Shown: positions 1 to 11,333 of the stretch, piece by piece
How positions within the stretch are numbered: position 1 is the stretch's first letter
Layout of the letters: each line of letters begins with the position of its first letter
DNA from: Paramyrothecium sp. XJ0827
Lineage: Eukaryota; Ascomycota; Sordariomycetes; Hypocreales; Stachybotryaceae
Assembly: GCA_020881915.1 (NCBI GenBank)
Contig: JAJFPB010000011.1
Location: 496,001-560,000 of the forward strand
DNA: 64,000 nucleotides
Direction of reading: 5' to 3'
Notes under the pieces: generated by a model
The model's input: the letters and a program-made list of their open reading frames with translations, nothing else
What the model was told of the DNA's origin: nothing
Databases searched by the model: none
Position numbers and translations under genes: made by a program

Positions 1-349
1 AACGCCGACCTATATGAGATGCAAGGAAGCGTAACGTTTACCTGTAGCTGGAGGCGAAAGGTATGACATAGTAACGTGTTAGGGCACGGTCGTTTTGGCG
101 CGAGCGGAAATGTGCATTTTCATCCGATGATTTCTCGAGAAACTTTTGGTCATCCAATAGGATGAGAAGGCGGGTGAGACTTGCTTTTGCTGGTTTCCGT
201 ACGCCTGCAGCTGTCTCGGACTGAGATACTGTATGCACCTGTGATTGGAGAAGATGTGGACAATCTGTCTCGGAGTTACGTATGGTCTGAACACATGATG
301 TTAGGCTCGAAAAAGTATCCCCGTATACCGGCTGATTGTCAGCGAACTA
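1..349. other. Flank left of pogo-like element 1, no gene recognised
   Basis: The stretch before the first transposon shows no reading frame I can match to a family. It ends with the TA dinucleotide (348-349) used as target by pogo-like element 1, so it is the original host sequence or an older element. Confidence 0.4.
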
Positions 350-419
350 CTCGGGGGTGCTCCACTAGGTCGGGGGACACCGACCGGGAAAAACTCGTCG
401 ACCGGGGAAAACTAGGTAC
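350..419. repeat. Left terminal inverted repeat of pogo-like element 1
   Basis: It starts CTCGGGGGTGCTCCACTAGG directly after TA and matches the reverse complement of 2940-3042 apart from an insertion in the other arm. Confidence 0.8.
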
Positions 420-484
420 ATGGCTCTTCACATATTTTTATATGGTCGACAATGTACTTCGATTTTCTGGCTAGATGCATAGCT

Positions 485-2735
485 TTACCCACCTTCCACA
501 AAAATGCAGTTATCAGACTGGCCGTCAACGGCATCATCGTCATCCTCAATAAGGGTGTTTTGGGTATCAAAATAACTAGCTAGGCTGTCTCTTTCATCCT
601 TTGGGACGTAGAACTCATCTCCCTCGTTTCCCAGTGTGTTTTCCCCTATAATCTCATAGCCTTCTGTTTCAAGCTGCAATAATCGGCGGGAGGCAGCTCG
701 TTGTTCGATCTCCCCAACAAGAAGCTCGACTGCAGCGTTGATGCCCTTGCGGTCGTATTTTTCGGGCCAAGTGATGACTTTGCTGTGATGGCAGCCTAGG
801 TCCTGGAGCTCTCGGATAACCTGGTACCGTGAACAAAGCAGTGCTGTATCACTAAGATATTCACGGCGGTGGTTCTTCTGCCAGCGCCCTTGGAAGACCA
901 CCTGTTCGTGTGTTGTTGATGTGATGCTATTCCGGACTGTATGCCTCACTTGTTGCAGCCAACGGCGAATGTAGGCTGCCTCGGCGCGCGCTGTACGCCT
1001 AAAAAGACGTCTTTCCTCATCTTCTTGTGCAGCTCGGCGGTTATGCTCATCTCTGGCTACACGGAGCCTGGCATCTCCCATAGTAATTGGGCCGTATCGT
1101 CCCACGAGGCCCGTCTCGCCTTGACGTTGTGTTCGATCGAGTATCTTCTGCTTGAGTAGGCGCATCTCGCGTGTAGCTATAATGCCGTTCAAGGCAAGCG
1201 AATAACCGGCTTTCCGCACCTTTGTGAACAAACGGGTCACACTCGGCGTCAACGGCACCTGTGATATCACTGAGCTCTCAAGTCTGCACTCAACGAACGA
1301 GTTATACCGCTGTATATAGCGTAAATTGAATGGAGGCGTGGACGCATTGTGCCAGTCAATGCGTATTGTCTCGGGTGTTCGTACTTCAAAATTTACGCTG
1401 TTGTTGGGGCTCGTTTGATGGGTCGTTCGACTGCGAGAGACTGCCTTCTTCAACGAAGCCGGGAAGATCGCGTTCATCTACCATAACAGTTAGAGAAGAT
1501 AACGGATCCTGAAGCTGGTCAAGAACTACAGAGGGATTGAAGGGAAAAAGGCCGCATTTTCGCCATGCTGAGAGGATTGTTGATTGCTTGAATGTGCGTT
1601 TCCGTATTTCTTGAAGGTGGAAGAGGAAGTCGCTTTTGTTGAAGTCAGAGGCGCCGTCAGCGATCTCCCGATAGAGAACAGCTTGATGCCAGTGCTTGTA
1701 CGGTTGAAAAACCCCAACATCGAGAGGTTGAAGGAGATGTGTGACTTTGGGTGGAAGAGGGAAGACCTCGATGTTGTGTGCGAGGCAGACATGCACTAAT
1801 TCCTCAGTATAATGACTTTCGCAGTTATCCATCAAAAGAGCGCGTTTTTCCACCGGATTTGCTGGTCGAGTGTGAAGTTCGAAGTGTTTGGCCCATTCAA
1901 TCGCGAGGATGTCATTGATATAGCCCTTAGGGCTCGTTGTAAGCACTGTGCCTTCTTCCAGTGCATTTTGAACCCAATGAACGGGAATATTGACTCCTGG
2001 AAGGATCAGGAAGGAAGGAATTGTCTCTCCGGCTGCAGAAATCGCTTCGACAGCAGAAACAGAGACAAGATCATGTGAATCTGTTAATTCTGGCTTTTCC
2101 ACCTCATTGAAGGTCCAAATGAAGGTCCCAGGTTGAAGATAACCAACCATAAAGCCGGTCTCGTCGAAATTCCACATATTCTGAGGCAAAATCCGGTTCT
2201 TCGTGATGAATTTGTCCCATTCAGTGTAGAAGACCTCTAAAATTGCTCTTTTGCACCGGCTTTTCGCTTGGCTTCACGGGTGGTACTTCGGGTACGTTTG
2301 AATATATTGGAATTCCTTTGAATAAACCGGGAAGCCCATTTTTGAGAGGCTTTTTGGTTGGAATCTCTGGTGGCTAAGATGATGTTGGCGTGTTGTTGTA
2401 AAGCTCGGCACTTGATGTGGTGTCCCTGAATAATGCGGCGGTGTGCCCACATTAGCACCTCTGCCTCTTCTTCCTGCGATAAAAGACGTGTTTTGGCCTC
2501 CATTCTCTTGAACAGTATGATGGCCTTGAAGCCGTGACCAAAGGCGTTTATATGGCACTCGAAACATATCCGCAGCTGCCTTAATGGTCGGGAAATATGC
2601 GATTGAATATAACTCGGCAGCCGCGACAGTTCGCTGCTCCAGATTTTCCTGTGTAGATCGCGAAAAAATTGACTTCCCAGTCACTGGATGCAGCCATCTT
2701 TGTATTACAGCTTGCTCAGAGTCAGGAGAATCCAT
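485..2735 (-). pseudogene. Pogo/Tigger-like transposase, frameshifted
   Basis: This is a cut-and-paste transposase of the CENP-B/Tigger type. Reading on the minus strand from an ATG near 2735, an N-terminal HTH-like region (about 2735-2500) is followed by a Tc5/CENP-B-type HTH part in a second frame (KASQKWASRFIQRN). The DDE core then returns to the first frame, with the motifs NFDETGF, LLMDNCESHY and LLQPLDVGVF supplying the acidic residues. A third part (1477-485) in yet another frame carries the charged C-terminus usual for fungal family members. At least three frame changes are needed (near 2500, 2260 and 1395). Each conserved block is otherwise intact, so the breaks are recent decay or sequencing indels. 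Confidence 0.8.
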
Positions 2736-2939
2736 ATTCGAAAACGTGAAGTTAATTGGATGTAAATTGGTGATGTTGTGGTGATAATTGTACAAAGGAG
2801 ACGTCTAACGCGTTGTCGTGAGACACGCGTATGGAGCCATCTAGAGGATGGGGAAGAGGGTTAGTTGGTTGCATTATCGGGGATATGCGCTAAAGAATGG
2901 TGACTTTTTTTTTTGGGTGAAGCCTACATACTAAATTAA

Positions 2940-3042
2940 GTACCCTTTCCCTTTTCCCGGTCGACGAGTTTTTTCCCGGTCGGTGTCCCCCCCCGACCTA
3001 GTGGAGCTAGGTTGGGGGGTTGACTGATTTAGACCCCCCGAG
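2940..3042. repeat. Right terminal inverted repeat of pogo-like element 1
   Basis: It ends ACCCCCCGAG directly before TA (3043-3044). The inner part, TTTTCCCGGTCGACGAG, mirrors the left arm. Confidence 0.8.
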
Positions 3043-3175
3043 TACGCTGTCTCTTGTGAATGGTGCCACAAATGGCTCCGCCTTTCGTGATCAGCACTAG
3101 CGTACTGTGGTTACAGGCAAAAGTTTTCATAGTGGGCCCGGGTCGGCAGGGGTACGGTCGCACATTACCACATGG

Positions 3176-4128
3176 ATAGATAGATAGATAGAGTTTATTA
3201 CGCCCGGGAGAACGAATCTCATAGGGCCAGTAGGTACGCTAAGCTATTTACGATTCCTCCGCATTGATCCGGTCTACACAAAGGAAAGCCCCACTTCTCT
3301 TCTTAAGTCTTTTCCATTCAAGCCTCGCTTGACTCTGCTTGACAGGCCTGCTTGAAGGCCGACTTCTCCAAGTGTTCAGCATCCTATCTTCAGCAGCTGA
3401 AGCATGGTCTGTCAACTTGAGGCTGTTCGATGTTAGTAGTCAACTGTGATGTTAATGTTTTAATATGTTCTGTTTTCCCTTTCTCAACTCAGTCTTCCCG
3501 TCGCCATCGCAAACTTGACTGTCGCTCGCACCGCCTCCAGGTTAGGTGCCCATTTGGGTCCCATCTGACGCCGGCTTTCCACCCAGGAAGAAGGAAAGGT
3601 TTCCCATCATGCTTTGTCCAGCTTGTCGCATGTTTCCGCGCTCCGTATCCCACCTTGTGCATCGGAACAGGAAATGCTCCATCGTCTCTGGTGCGCGTCC
3701 GCACTCACACATGTCCGACCCTGCGGCCCCTATCTTGCTCAGGTAACTGTTGATCCTCGCCATTCCCGTACGAAGCTGCGACAGCACGTCGGCTTCTCGC
3801 CTCTTCAAGCTATCGTACAGCGCTTTCGTGTGCTTGCCCGGCAGGGCTCGGTCGATCCGCTTGGAGTAGCCGCCCACTTTGTCGGGTAGTCTCCGTTGCT
3901 GGCGTAGCCGCGCTGCCACTAGCCTGGTCCGGGTAGAGCGAGCCTGGTATGGCAGCACTTGCAGTGTGCATTCTGCTCTGGTTGCTCTCTGGGCTTGTCT
4001 TTTTTGCTTCGCGGCCCATGGTGAGGTCGTCGTCTCGGGATGGTACCCATATCATTTTGACCCTCTTGTTTCCCTTTCTCAGTCGCTCGACGTGCTCATA
4101 GATCTGACGGATGGTGACCTGGCCTAAC
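3176..4128 (-). mobile_element. 5'-truncated Tad-like LINE copy
   Basis: This is the 3' end of the same non-LTR retrotransposon found in full at 28.3-34.2 kb, in opposite orientation. The 3' end lies at the left and begins with a TAGA microsatellite (3176-3192), the complement of the TCTA tail of the long copy. The coding remnant matches the end of ORF2: the tail of the RNase H region (QVTIRQIYEHVERL) and the C-terminal Cys-rich motif CECGRAPETMEHF. By eye the two copies are nearly identical, pointing to recent insertion. Homology stops near 4128, a typical 5' truncation. One internal frame change (around 3950) separates the two protein pieces. Confidence 0.85.
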
Positions 4129-4357
4129 CAAGACCCACGGCGGCCAATCCACTGGCGCCCGGGGCCAGTGTGGGGTTCCTTCATGATGACTCAGCATTGT
4201 CGAGGATGGTGCTGGGATGGGCCCGCACTGCCTAGAGTGGTATTACTCTTTGTTGCATATAGCTAATAAGTCTATATACAGGGGTTAGTTTCGAAAACAT
4301 CTGAAAGTCCAAATGAAAATTAACTGTTTCATGGTGAACTGAAATTTGGGTTTGGGA
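4129..4357. other. Intergenic, nothing recognised
   Basis: Sequence between the truncated LINE and the BAH-like exon. No gene or repeat recognised. Confidence 0.3.
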
Positions 4358-4694
4358 ATGACCGCCCTTCGCGCGTGCGGGGCTGTCGACGAAGGGCACA
4401 TTGACCCCCCATTACGTTTCGCATCGCCATCAATCATGAGCTCCAAATCGAGGGATCGTACAATCGCGAAATATGCCGACTGCCCCTTTACGCTGATCAT
4501 TGTCATGGGCGAGGAGCAGAACCGCAAGGGCAAGAAGCGAAAGCGCGATGAACTGGATAACAAGAAGGTATTGTCGCAGCGGTCGCCCTTTGAGCCTAAA
4601 GGCGAGTTTAAGACACGTCAGAGAATGGACCTATCGTATACGGTCGAGCCGGGCAAGCGGTGGATGGACATGAAGCGCTATAACAGCTTTGTCC
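4358..4694 (+). pseudogene. First exon of a BAH-domain-like gene, cut off downstream
   Basis: The frame reads through a basic stretch (GKKRKRDELDNKK, about residues 52-64 from the 4358 ATG) and ends in KRWMDMKRYNSFV. This resembles the start of the bromo-adjacent homology domain in fungal chromatin proteins (typically a W...MTRYNSFV-like entry). A canonical 5' splice site (GTGAGT, from 4695) follows directly, so this is a first exon. No matching second exon was found; Helitron sequence begins within about 60-150 bp. Either ATG 4358 or ATG 4436 could be the start. The BAH assignment rests on motif memory only. Confidence 0.45.
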
Positions 4695-4756
4695 GTGAGT
4701 ACTCCTGAAATTTCGTACTGTTTAGAGACATAGTAATTTTGATAAAATACTACGTC

Positions 4757-4813
4757 ACCCCATGCACATTGGAGCGGCGATGGGGTGCATGGGGTAGCCT
4801 CAGCCGAAGGCTG
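4757..4813. other. Candidate Helitron 3' hairpins
   Basis: ACCCCATGCAC (4757-4767) pairs perfectly with GTGCATGGGGT (4785-4795) across a 17-nt loop. A second short palindrome, CAGCCGAAGGCTG, follows at 4801-4813. Helitrons carry a hairpin just before the 3' terminus, and these lie less than 100 bp downstream of the helicase stop codon. The expected CTRR end was not seen, so the role is inferred. Confidence 0.35.
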
Positions 4814-4850
4814 TGTGTCCGCGGGCCGGGAAGCTATTCCTACTACTGCA

Positions 4851-7800
4851 TTATCTACGTACTGATCCATTGCCATGGCCATTCTTGGTATTATGTGATA
4901 TATACGGATTCCGTGTGAGCACCTGTCGTTTCCTAAGCTCCTGATCCCTCATCTTCATCTTCATGCCATCCGGGGGAGACCCGTAGACCAGGTGATTGCG
5001 ATCAAATGGTGCATCCAACATCAGACCCTCGAGCGTTTTCACGCGAGAGACAGCCACGTAGCTTAAACCAGTCTGAAAGTCCCGGTAGGACAGATCTGTA
5101 ACTATCATGTCTTCGGTGATGCTTTGTGACTTGTGCACGGTAATTGCGTAGCATACGATCAGGGGAAACTGGGTGCGAGCGCAGAGAGTGGATCCGATGA
5201 GGAAGTCCTCTCCACTGGGAGAATCGGCACAATCTTCCTGCCATCAGCGGTGGTCAGGAATACCGGTCCGCTGTATTTGTCAAACTCCATCATGATAGCA
5301 CAGGGAGGGTCTTGGATGGGGTCGGCCCCGGGTGCCCAGCCGATATCGTAAACTGTGCCGCGAGCGTCGTTGCAGAGGCCAACTGGCTGCCAAAGGTTGG
5401 ACGTCAGCATCAGACGGGAGCCAATGCATATGGGGATCTGCTTCGCAAGGTTGCCCGCCTTGTCATCAGGCGCAGCAGCCGCGCCGGGGCCGACGTTCTT
5501 AGCCATGACCTGGATGACTGGCCGGCTGAGGCGGTCGAGGTGATAGTGGTTACAGGATGTTCAGGCCGCCAAAGAACTCTTCGTTCTTATTCGGGAACGC
5601 CTCGCGGAGACGGTCATCGATCCACGATAGCTGACGCAGCCCTAGCATGCTCTTCTCATCGATGATCAGGTACTTGATATCCTTAAGCTTCTTCTGGAGC
5701 TGGACCTTATCAATGGGAGACAGGGTCTTGAAGTCCTTGTTGATTGGGAGGTGTAACAGGGAGTGCAAGGTAGTGCCCGATATCTGGTTTCCCGCGACGC
5801 CCGTGGGCGCAGCACGCCAAACAGGTGTCCCCCTTCCCCGTGTCGCGGCTTGGAGGTGCGCCGAGAGCAGGTTAATGAGGTATGACTTGCCAGTGCCGCC
5901 TCCGCCATCCACATGGAGTAACAATTGGGAGGGATCCCGGGTCAGGAAGTGGCCCATCACCGTGTCGTACACCAGGCGCTGCTCTGAATTTAGGGAATCG
6001 CGAGCCTCCAATGGCTGATCATCTACGTCAAGGTCAAGGGTGTTTTCCGCTTTGCGTTGCTTCCAGTAGTCGCTGTTGAGAATGCCATCATCGGTATACC
6101 GCCCAACATGAGGGGTCCAATCGTAATCGATGTCAATGTCTCGGCGGCCGAGGATGTCGATGTCCTCTTCCTCCAGTGGGCGGTCAGGTAGCATGCGGGC
6201 GAGTTCATGCCAGTCCTCCTCCGCGATGGGCTCCTCATGGACCTCAAGCTCAAATTCATCCTCCTCTGCCGTCAATTCATCTGCATCTGGCTCCCCATAA
6301 TGATCGTCCGCATGGGTATCGTGGTGCTGTCTGCAGTGCATGTACGCAGCCGTGAAGGAATCGAACCGCTGCCCGCCCACAACGAGCAACTCTTCTGGAG
6401 AGCGATGTGGATGAACCATCATCAATTTAACACGGCAGAAGTCGTTAAACTGGGAAGAGGCCTCCATAGACTTGTATCGAGGGAAGTAAGACAGGACTCT
6501 CTTCTTCGCTTGAGCAGCGAGTCTCCTCCACGTGTTGAGATTGTACGATTGCAGGTATTCGAGATAGGTTACATCCTCATGCTGGTCCTTTCTCTCTAGA
6601 TATTTCCTGTAGCTGCCGATGGCCTCGTTGACATCTCCGTCCACACGATACGAACGTGCCTGTCGCTCTAACGGACGACAGTCCACGGTGACAACCATAC
6701 GGGTGCCTTCTTGCAGCGGAATGTTAAGCAGCAGATGGGAAATCTCCTGCGCCGAGTAATCTCTCTCGGCAATCAGCTTGTTCATCAGGCGAGAGGAGAA
6801 GGACAACAGGGGCTGAACGTGCGATGTGTGAGGCAAGACCTGGTCTGCAAGCCTGGCGAAAGACTCGGTCTTCTTCTCAGATTTACTGCAATACTTCGCA
6901 GCGTACGTAATAACCGCCTGTAAGCTGGTGCAAGGAGATATGTCGATATTGGCTAGCCAGCCTAGGATAATCGCAGGATTGAAGTTATTCATGAGGCTGT
7001 CATTCCGGGCCGCCTCAAAGACGTAGTACGACCTGCCTTCCTTCCTGATCACTGCGGCCAGCTCCCGCAAGGCACGAGGGAAGTCAAAACGACACTCCCT
7101 CTCTGGATTGGTAACGTTGGCCGCCTCGATATCCGCAGCGGCACCTTCCATGTCCCTCGCCAGATCACCGGTTCTCTTCCTCACGCGCAAGCAGTACGTG
7201 GTATTACACTTGTGGCGCTGGCAACGGTTGACGATTTGTGAGAGCCGCAGGAATGTCATCTCTATGCTCAGGGGATCCACGCTCAGGGGATTACCCTCAC
7301 CCTGAGGCATAGTCCTACTCGGCTCAGGGTTAATGGCAGTGACGTGGAATCCCCATGTGCGTGCAAATACATCACGAGCCGCTTCGTCCTCCATGTCGGC
7401 TCCTGGACAATTATCCATCCAGTACAGGCCGTGGTTGTGTGGGCTACCACGGCCTTGCCATTCGTACCGATCCCAGTAATCTGTGATGCTGAACTTCTTA
7501 CTTAGCACGATATCCCGAAAGAGGGTGTATCGGCGGTAGAAGTGGAAAGCAGCAATGTGAGGGTTCTGCCGCAATAGGCGGCGCGATAGAGCCATCCTCT
7601 CCGGCTCGGTGGCGGCTAGCCAGTCGTCATACTGGGGCATATGCTGGTAGAGACTCCGCCAGTGTAAATCTGCCGGGCTAAACGTGATGAATGCACCAGG
7701 ACAACCAAGGTTATAGGCATAGGCCTCGAGGTCCTGCCTCTTTTTGTTCCAGAATGGACGCGTACCGCGAATAGAAACCGCAGGGCCAAAGTCGAGCTGA

Positions 7801-9264
7801 TTATCCGCAGAGAAGAAATACGGCTCGTCGGGGCGGCGTTTCTCATCTTTTCGATAACAACGCTCACAAATGCCATCGCAATCGATCTTCATCTGGAACC
7901 AACTCTCCTGGCATCGACCGCAAAACTGCATTTGGTCATTGTCCAGCTTTGTCCAGAACTCGTGGAGGATTGCCTTGTCGCGACCAGTCAAGGCGCAAGC
8001 CTCAAGATCTCCATTCCACACCGGGTCTTGTGCGTGAAATACCGCCGATTCTTCAGGTGGAATCATCACTGGACTCCGATACCGTCGTGGCGGCCTCGAC
8101 GATCGAGTTTGCCTTCGAGATTGTCTCGGCCGCCCTCCTGTACCAGGGGCAGGACCACGGCGACCACGCCTTGGCCGTGTGGAAGGCTGCGGCAAGCGAT
8201 GGCGAAGAGGGCTTCCATCCACGGAATTATTATCGTCGTTCTCGTCTTCATCCCCTGGATCGGAATCACACTCCACCCCTAATTGTTTGAGGTACCTCCG
8301 TGGTCGAGCAGGCGAGAGGAGTAAGTTGAAATAGTCCTCGGCGTCAATATCAGATTCAGAGAACTGTCCCCTGTCATTGCCTTCCTTGGTTATCCCATCC
8401 CCGTCTTGAAACCAACTCGGTTGTAGTCGATCTCGACTTCCATCTACGCTCCGTGGTTAGCCTGAACAATTTACCCGGACCACAGCACAAGGATACCTTC
8501 CCCAGGACCCTCAGGCCTATTAAAGACGCCGAGTTGAGATATTGTGGGAGTCAGTGACACAGTCTCCCCCTGCACGGCGTCGTGAACGATGGTCGCGCTG
8601 GACAGCGGCCAGTTTCGCCCTCGCCCCGGCCTTGGAAGGATCATCTTGCGAGTCCTTCCCGGCCCTGTGGAACCTAGCAGCCAAGTAAGAGTAATCCAAA
8701 CCAGTTGTGCTGCTTCGGACAGTAGATGGGTCAGAATGTGAGGCGATTGGATGGGCCGTTGGCTGCACGGGAGGTGAGGGAGCTAGAGCACGGAAACGCA
8801 GCGTGCTTTGTTGGGTTGGTGGAATTGGAGTCCCCAGCACTACGTGCGGTTGGCTAATTGACTCTCCGAATAAACTCCTAGCTGTATGAAGTTGCCGTAG
8901 CTTCTCTGGCGATCTAGGCTGGGTTCCGGATCTCTCATTAGGAGGCGATAGGCCAGCATCTCCGTCGGTTCTTTTCGGGGCAGATCTCTCAGCTGAGGAA
9001 GGACGGACGGCCAGGTTCCTCAACGTCAGGACCGCACCTTTGGACCTGGCACGCTTGATCAGGTTAGGGAGGCATATAGACTATACAAATGATGTCAGTT
9101 ACCTCGGAATTGCGCTGGTCCCGGCATTCCAGGCAGGTTGTAGTTTGATTGGCAGATTTCCTCCTGCTAATGAAGTCACTTGCTGGTTTTATTTGGTTGC
9201 AAGACGGGCAATGGACTCCAAAATCAGATCCAGGGCTCATATTACCCCTAGAATCGGAATCCAT
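4851..9264 (-). pseudogene. Helitron RepHel protein gene, internally deleted and frameshifted
   Basis: Exon 1 (9264-9103, 54 codons) encodes a zinc-binding CxxC...CxxC unit (CPSCNQIKPASDF...TCLECRDQRN) and ends in a 49-bp intron (9102-9054, GTAACT...CAAG) with a CTAAC branch site. The frame continues in 9053-8520, ends in a stop, and resumes from about 8458. The long segment 8276-5550 holds the Helitron Rep-like domain (TDYWDRYEWQGRGSPHNHGL, the conserved HNH-like region) and the helicase start with Walker A GGGTGKS and the Walker B-like LIIDEKSM. After GGLNIL (about 5550) the expected helicase motif III region (GDFFQLPPV-like) is missing. Coding resumes as RPVIQVMAKNVGPGA in another frame, and the last part (YVAVSRVKTLEGL, the C-terminal PIF1 motif) is in a third. 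It cannot make a working helicase. Confidence 0.8.
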
Positions 9265-9522
9265 CCTCAGTCATACGGTGCATCGGAATCGATAATGGAA
9301 GAAAGGTTGCTTGGCCAAGCAAACGAACAGATGGCCAGGCAAATTTGGCAATGGTAAACAAAGAAGTAAACAAAGAAGCAGTGACAATTGGTGGCTGGCA
9401 GATACCCACTTTTTCCAGAGCCGCCAACCAATCCAGCCTTCTTTAGCGACCGGCAATACAAAATTTGGACCAATCAGATTCCGAGAAACTTATTTATCCC
9501 TGTCTGCACCAAACCCTCATTA
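9265..9522. other. Helitron 5' end or host flank
   Basis: About 250 bp upstream of the Helitron start codon. It includes a short AT-rich repeat (GTAAACAAAGAA twice around 9354-9379). It ends with the TA target (9521-9522) of pogo-like element 2. Confidence 0.3.
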
Positions 9523-9571
9523 ACGTACATGCATAACGAGTGGATCAACATAACGAATGGATCAAAAATCC
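9523..9571. repeat. Left terminal inverted repeat of pogo-like element 2
   Basis: It begins ACGTACATGCATAACGAGTG after TA and is the reverse complement of 11334-11382. Confidence 0.9.
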
Positions 9572-9628
9572 TAACCGCTAGGATAGTAATCTTAATAAAA
9601 ACACAACAGACCATTTGATCAATTAAAA

Positions 9629-11284
9629 CTAATCGCTATGCTCTTGCCCAGAGACCTCTATCTCTGCCTTGCATGTTCGAACATTATGCCCTGTCTTGCC
9701 GCAAATGCCACAGCCCCTTGGCCTCGGTTGCCATGACCTCCCTTGACCGCCTCTTCTCGACGATTCGGCCACTACCTGACTATCTACTTCTATTTGATCA
9801 ATTGATGCCTGACCTTCGTCTATAGTCATCGTCCCTTCATTACGTAGGCGTTTCTTTTTTTCCCTCCGGCGCCGGCTTAGTATTGCATTTGCCTCTCGAA
9901 GATCCTTAACCTCTGACTCTAATAGAGCCATCCTATGGATAATTGCCTTCGTTCCCTTAGAAAAAGACTTTAATGCATCAACAATTGATGCTGGAGAACT
10001 GCTCTTATGTCTTCTAATTCGTCTCTCAATGAAATCGGATTGAGATTCGGTTTCTCTTACTGTCTTTGGGGTTCGTGAGGTCCAAGGGGCAGGAAGCTGT
10101 GGCTCATTTATAGCAGGCGTTGGAGTTCGTAATCGAATATCAAGCTTCGAGATCACATGGTTCGCATCTAAAGGAGTAAGTCCAGCTCCTTTAAAGCCTC
10201 CCTGAATATTCGATTTGGTCATTATGACTTGGTGTGCAGCGTAGAAGGCGGGAAAGAACTCGGTCTTGGAAATGTGTGTTATAGAGGATTTGATCAAATG
10301 CTCTATTTCTTGACCATAAGCCTTCTTAAGCGGCCCAAAGCAGCCCACATCAAGCGGCTGGAGTAAATGAGATGAATGAGATGGCATACAGAGCGTAATA
10401 ATCTTATTCTCCTTGCAGAAATCCTCAAAAGCGACCGAATGGTGGCTCTCATGCCCGTCAAGGATCAGAAGACGATAGGCACCATTTGATCTTTTAATTG
10501 AATGCCGATTGAAGTGCTTTAGCCACTCAAGGCCCGTCTCTTTATCGGTCCAGCCATTCTTAGTGGTTGCAATAGCCCAATCGCCCGGGAGGTTGCTTTC
10601 GCGATACCAGCTAGAGAGGTGATATTGGCCTGCAACAATGATGAACGGCGGCAGCGCCCACCCTTCAGCATTGATCGATTCAATCGCTGTAACCCACTCA
10701 CGGTTTCCGGGCTGGATCTTTTTAGGGTTCGCACGCCTTTCTGCGCCTGTAACGACCATCCCGCTCATAATAACGCCCATCATAAAGCCTGTCTCATCAA
10801 AGTTGTATATATCATTTGATCTTATGCCATACTTCGCGATTGTATTCGCCACAAGCTCAAACCACGCGTTTATCGCGATTGGATCTTCGCACTTGGCCCT
10901 CTGGTAGTCATATCTGCGAAAGAAACGCGTTCTGAGCTCTGGTTGCCGCTTAATAAAATTCGAGGCCCATCGTGGCCCAACAGGAGGCATATCTCGCTCA
11001 GCAAGCAATCGATTTGCCATATCTTCAACACCACAAAGCCGGGGAGGAAATCCTCGCATATCCAGATCAAGGATATATTGAACTATCGTCTGTTCCTCAA
11101 GATCAGATAGTTTACGTAAATTAGCCTTAGTATCGCGTCGAGAAGGCATGCCTTGCTTGCGATTACGTAGGCTTGAGAATGGGATCTCGTAGATCTGTGC
11201 TGCGCGTCGCAGGCTTAATTTTGGATTAGATTGAAGGGCATGAAGTGCAAGAATAATATTAGGCTCATTATTAGAGTTCGGCAT
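9629..11284 (-). CDS. Pogo-like transposase with C-terminal zinc knuckle
   Basis: An intact 551-residue transposase, counting from the ATG at 11284; a further in-frame ATG at 11365 lies inside the terminal repeat and is less likely. The order is an N-terminal psq/HTH region (LSLRRAAQIYEIPFSSLRNR), a CENP-B-type HTH (GPRWASNFIKRQPELRTRF), and the DDE nuclease core with YNFDETGFMMG, LLILDGHESHHS and SSHLLQPLDVGCFG. A coiled-coil-like basic stretch follows, and then a CCHC zinc knuckle near the C-terminus (CGICGKTGHNVRTC). It would bind the terminal repeats and cut and paste the element in the nucleus. No stop or frameshift is seen. The zinc knuckle recurs in some fungal pogo relatives. Confidence 0.9.
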   Translation of the reverse strand: MPNSNNEPNIILALHALQSNPKLSLRRAAQIYEIPFSSLRNRKQGMPSRRDTKANLRKLSDLEEQTIVQYILDLDMRGFPPRLCGVEDMANRLLAERDMPPVGPRWASNFIKRQPELRTRFFRRYDYQRAKCEDPIAINAWFELVANTIAKYGIRSNDIYNFDETGFMMGVIMSGMVVTGAERRANPKKIQPGNREWVTAIESINAEGWALPPFIIVAGQYHLSSWYRESNLPGDWAIATTKNGWTDKETGLEWLKHFNRHSIKRSNGAYRLLILDGHESHHSVAFEDFCKENKIITLCMPSHSSHLLQPLDVGCFGPLKKAYGQEIEHLIKSSITHISKTEFFPAFYAAHQVIMTKSNIQGGFKGAGLTPLDANHVISKLDIRLRTPTPAINEPQLPAPWTSRTPKTVRETESQSDFIERRIRRHKSSSPASIVDALKSFSKGTKAIIHRMALLESEVKDLREANAILSRRRREKKKRLRNEGTMTIDEGQASIDQIEVDSQVVAESSRRGGQGRSWQPRPRGCGICGKTGHNVRTCKAEIEVSGQEHSD

Positions 11285-11333
11285 CTTAAATTGTTGAGAA
11301 TCAATTGATGAAATGGTTAGGTTGTAGATTGAG

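Larger units (their letters stand above)
350..3042 (-). mobile_element. Pogo/Tigger-like DNA transposon 1 (Tc1-mariner superfamily)
   Basis: The element is bounded by long terminal inverted repeats and TA on both sides (348-349 and 3043-3044), the target duplication typical of Tc1-mariner elements. The left arm (350-419) and the reverse complement of the right arm (2940-3042) share a GC-rich block containing CCACTAGGTCGGGGG and GACCGGGAAAA. The right arm has an insertion of about 30 bases near its outer end, so the arms differ in length. The interior encodes one transposase on the minus strand whose frame is interrupted, so the copy is probably no longer autonomous. Confidence 0.85.
4750..9300 (-). 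mobile_element. Helitron, decayed (ends not fixed)
   Basis: A rolling-circle transposon is indicated by one long minus-strand gene combining a Helitron Rep-like domain with a PIF1-type helicase. The 3' end lies on the left, where two potential hairpins follow the gene: arms 4757-4767 and 4785-4795, and the palindrome CAGCCGAAGGCTG at 4801-4813. I could not find an unambiguous CTRR end or TC start, so both limits are approximate. It follows a BAH-like exon at its left and is followed by pogo-like element 2 at its right. Confidence 0.65.

Noticed and set aside
3180..3192. TAGATAGA run as an independent microsatellite locus
   Set aside because: It is the 3' tail of the truncated LINE copy, complementary to the TCTA tail at 34187-34209.
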